DNA from: Nocardia brasiliensis
GTDB taxonomy: Bacteria > Actinomycetota > Actinomycetes > Mycobacteriales > Mycobacteriaceae
Direction of reading: 5' to 3'
Assembly: GCF_011801125.1 (NCBI RefSeq)
Contig: NZ_CP046171.1
Coordinates: 2,046,001-2,110,000 of the forward strand
Length of the DNA stretch: 64,000 nucleotides
The notes beneath the pieces are model-generated. The model saw only the letters and a program-made list of their open reading frames with translations, was not told the origin of the DNA and did not search any database. Every line of letters begins with the position of its first letter. Position 1 is the first letter of the stretch. Positions 62,426-64,000 of the stretch are shown in pieces. The position numbers and the translations under genes were made by a program.

Positions 62426-62824
62426 ATGAGTACCACATCGGTCGATACCGAACTGGACGCCATCCGCGCGGTCGTCGCCACCGTCCAGCACGCCCAGCAG
62501 AACGAGCTCGTCGACGAGTTCGTCGGGCTGTTCCGTACGGACGCTATTTGGACCACGGGGCACGGTCGGCGCTTGTTCGGTCGGGCCGCGATCGCGGAGT
62601 TCACCGCCGAGGCGCTGCCCGGCGCCATGCAAAACGGCACGGCCACCTACGAGGTCGAGCACGTGCTGTTCATCCGTCCCGACGTCGCCGCGGTGAAGGT
62701 CGTCCAGCGCTACCTGAATCACGACGGCGAAATCACCGGCCAAGGCTCCCCGATGTACGTGATGTCGAAGGAGGACGGCCGCTGGCTGCTCACCGCCAAC
62801 CAGAACACGCCGGTCGCCGACTGA
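62426..62824 (+). CDS. SnoaL/NTF2-like protein (SgcJ/EcaC type)
   Basis: The product has 132 residues from ATG 62426. The cone-shaped NTF2 fold reads ELDAIRAVVATVQHAQQNEL, VDEFVGLFRTDAIWTTGHGR, LFGRAAIAEFTAEALPGAM and YVMSKEDGRWLLTANQNTP. Such proteins bind small polyketide- or steroid-like ligands; several are isomerases or hydratases. Substrate unknown. Monocistronic, between the sulfur operon and hemW. Confidence 0.88.
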   Translation: MSTTSVDTELDAIRAVVATVQHAQQNELVDEFVGLFRTDAIWTTGHGRRLFGRAAIAEFTAEALPGAMQNGTATYEVEHVLFIRPDVAAVKVVQRYLNHDGEITGQGSPMYVMSKEDGRWLLTANQNTPVAD

Positions 62825-62882
62825 CACGATCCCTCCGCTGCCCGGGCGCGGCCCGGCAGTGGGGGACCGGCAGACTGAAGGG

Positions 62883-64000
62883 GTGAGTTCCCCTGCCGCG
62901 ACCCCTGCCGATATCGAAACCTCCGAGCCCGTGCTCGGCGATTTCGGCGGGGGCGCGTTCGGGATCTACGTGCATGTGCCGTTCTGCGCCACCCGCTGCG
63001 GATACTGCGACTTCAACACCTATACGGCGGGCGAGCTCGGCACCTCCGCGTCGCCGCAGTCCTGGTTGGACGCGTTGCGTGGTGAATTGGCCACGGCGGC
63101 AGCGCGTTTCGCCGATTTGCCGACCGCGACCCCCGAGGTGGCAACGATCTTCGTCGGGGGCGGCACCCCCTCACTGCTCGGCGGTGACGGTCTCGCCGAC
63201 GTGCTCGACGCGGTCCGCGCGAACTTCACCCTCGCCGCCGACGCGGAGGTCACCACCGAATCCAATCCGGAATCCACGAATCCGGCCTTCTTCGAACGGC
63301 TGCGCGCCGCCGGATTCACCCGGATCTCGCTGGGCATGCAGTCCGCCGCCGCGCACGTGCTGAAGGTGCTCGATCGCACGCATACGCCGGGACGCGCGGT
63401 CGCCGCCGCCGAAGAAGCGCGCGCGGCCGGATTCGAACACGTCAATCTCGACCTCATCTATGGAACGCCCGGTGAGCGCGACAGCGACCTCGACGCCAGC
63501 CTCGATGCCGTCCTCGGCGCGGGCGTCGACCATGTCTCCGCCTACTCGCTGATCGTCGAGGACGGCACCGCGCTGGCCCGGCGGGTGCGCCGCGGCGAAC
63601 TGCCCGCCCCCGACGACGATGTCCTCGCCGCCCGCTACGAACGCATCGACGCTCGCCTGACCGCGGCCGGCCTGACCTGGTACGAGGTCTCCAACTGGGC
63701 CGCAGGCCCGGCCGCGGCCTGCAGGCACAACCTCGGCTACTGGGACGGCGGCGACTGGCTGGGTGCGGGCCCCGGCGCGCACAGCCACGTGGGCGGTGTC
63801 CGCTGGTGGAACGTCAAGCACCCCGCGCGCTACGCGGACCGGGTGGCCACCGGTGGTCTGCCCGCCGCGGGCTGGGAGGCGCTCACCGCCGACGAGCGCT
63901 ACACCGAGCGCCTCATGCTCGCCGTGCGGTTGCGCACCGGTCTGCCGCTCGCCGACCTCGACGAGTTCGGCACGAACGCCGCCGACCAGATCGTCGCCGA
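62883..64000 (+). CDS. hemW: Radical SAM heme chaperone HemW (partial at the right edge)
   Basis: The start is GTG 62883; 372 codons are present before the window ends. FGIYVHVPFCATRCGYC near residue 29 gives the CxxxCxxC radical-SAM cluster. IFVGGGTPSLL, TTESNPEST, LGMQSAAAHVLKVLDRTHTP, NLDLIYGTPGE and EVSNWAAGPAAACRHNLGYW are HemW/HemN-like blocks. HemW binds and transfers heme; the older name 'coproporphyrinogen oxidase' is not supported for this branch. Same order as Rv2388c downstream of sirA. The 3' end lies beyond the window. Confidence 0.95.
   Translation, partial: MSSPAATPADIETSEPVLGDFGGGAFGIYVHVPFCATRCGYCDFNTYTAGELGTSASPQSWLDALRGELATAAARFADLPTATPEVATIFVGGGTPSLLGGDGLADVLDAVRANFTLAADAEVTTESNPESTNPAFFERLRAAGFTRISLGMQSAAAHVLKVLDRTHTPGRAVAAAEEARAAGFEHVNLDLIYGTPGERDSDLDASLDAVLGAGVDHVSAYSLIVEDGTALARRVRRGELPAPDDDVLAARYERIDARLTAAGLTWYEVSNWAAGPAAACRHNLGYWDGGDWLGAGPGAHSHVGGVRWWNVKHPARYADRVATGGLPAAGWEALTADERYTERLMLAVRLRTGLPLADLDEFGTNAADQIVA

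Overview
The window is high-GC actinobacterial DNA. Gene content and order point to a mycolic-acid actinomycete of the Nocardia type. From memory of the Mycobacterium tuberculosis map, much of it follows the Rv2421c to Rv2388c order (nadD, rsfS, gpgP, octT, degV, comEA, comEC, holA, rpsT, ATP-grasp/alpha-E/transglutaminase, PemK-like, lepA, GH15, subI-cysTWA, chelatase, cysH, sirA, hemN/hemW). Lineage-specific genes are inserted between these blocks. No tRNA, rRNA, transposase, phage gene or CRISPR array was seen.

Layout. 1-5455: the tail of a probable MoxR-type AAA+ ATPase, a CoxE-like VWA protein, a divergent HSP90 and a TPR protein, all on the plus strand (a possible chaperone module). 5543-9217: nadD, rsfS, gpgP, octT, degV. 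9227-15314: a DUF5984 gene, then comEA, a 28-codon ORF, comEC and holA. 15618-19643: an LCP cell-wall ligase, an aldo/keto reductase divergent from an XRE regulator, a small acidic protein and rpsT with a classical terminator. 19851-24969: a cysteine-rich leader ORF, the ATP-grasp/alpha-E/transglutaminase operon, an aquaporin and a PemK-like protein. 25388-29683: lepA and an operon of a secreted protein with a PrrA/PrrB-like two-component system. 30065-36130: a Pro/Thr-rich protein, a dynamin-like GTPase and a GH15 hydrolase. 36404-42066: two small membrane proteins, an M48 protease and the sulfate ABC transporter subI-cysTWA. 42599-50248: two paralogous membrane-anchored Hsp70-like ATPases flank an AurF-type diiron oxygenase with its ferredoxin/reductase and an SDR. 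50528-57077: a HAD phosphatase, two expanded tandem-repeat tracts, a SigK/RskA pair, a VOC protein divergent from a WYL regulator, and a chelatase. 57079-62192: the assimilatory sulfur operon sir-cysH-cysD-cysN-chelatase with a polycysteine leader. 62426-64000: a SnoaL-like protein and the start of hemW.

Sulfur metabolism is the main functional theme. Sulfate is imported by SubI-CysTWA, activated by CysDN, reduced by CysH (APS reductase) and by the siroheme sulfite reductase, and the chelatase can supply siroheme. Both sulfur transcription units are preceded by small ORFs with late Cys codons, as expected for cysteine-responsive attenuation. A third Cys-rich leader stands in front of the ATP-grasp operon, where no sulfur role is known.

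The least-explained features are: the HSP90/TPR/MoxR/VWA cluster; the paired Hsp70-like membrane proteins; two families of dispersed palindromic elements (a 39-bp hairpin at 43888 and 54050, and a larger element at 36145 and 56894 with a conserved core and unrelated arms, the second copy read through as protein); a P-loop lysine-to-methionine change in the dynamin-like GTPase; and a repeat array bounded by a duplicated gene end.
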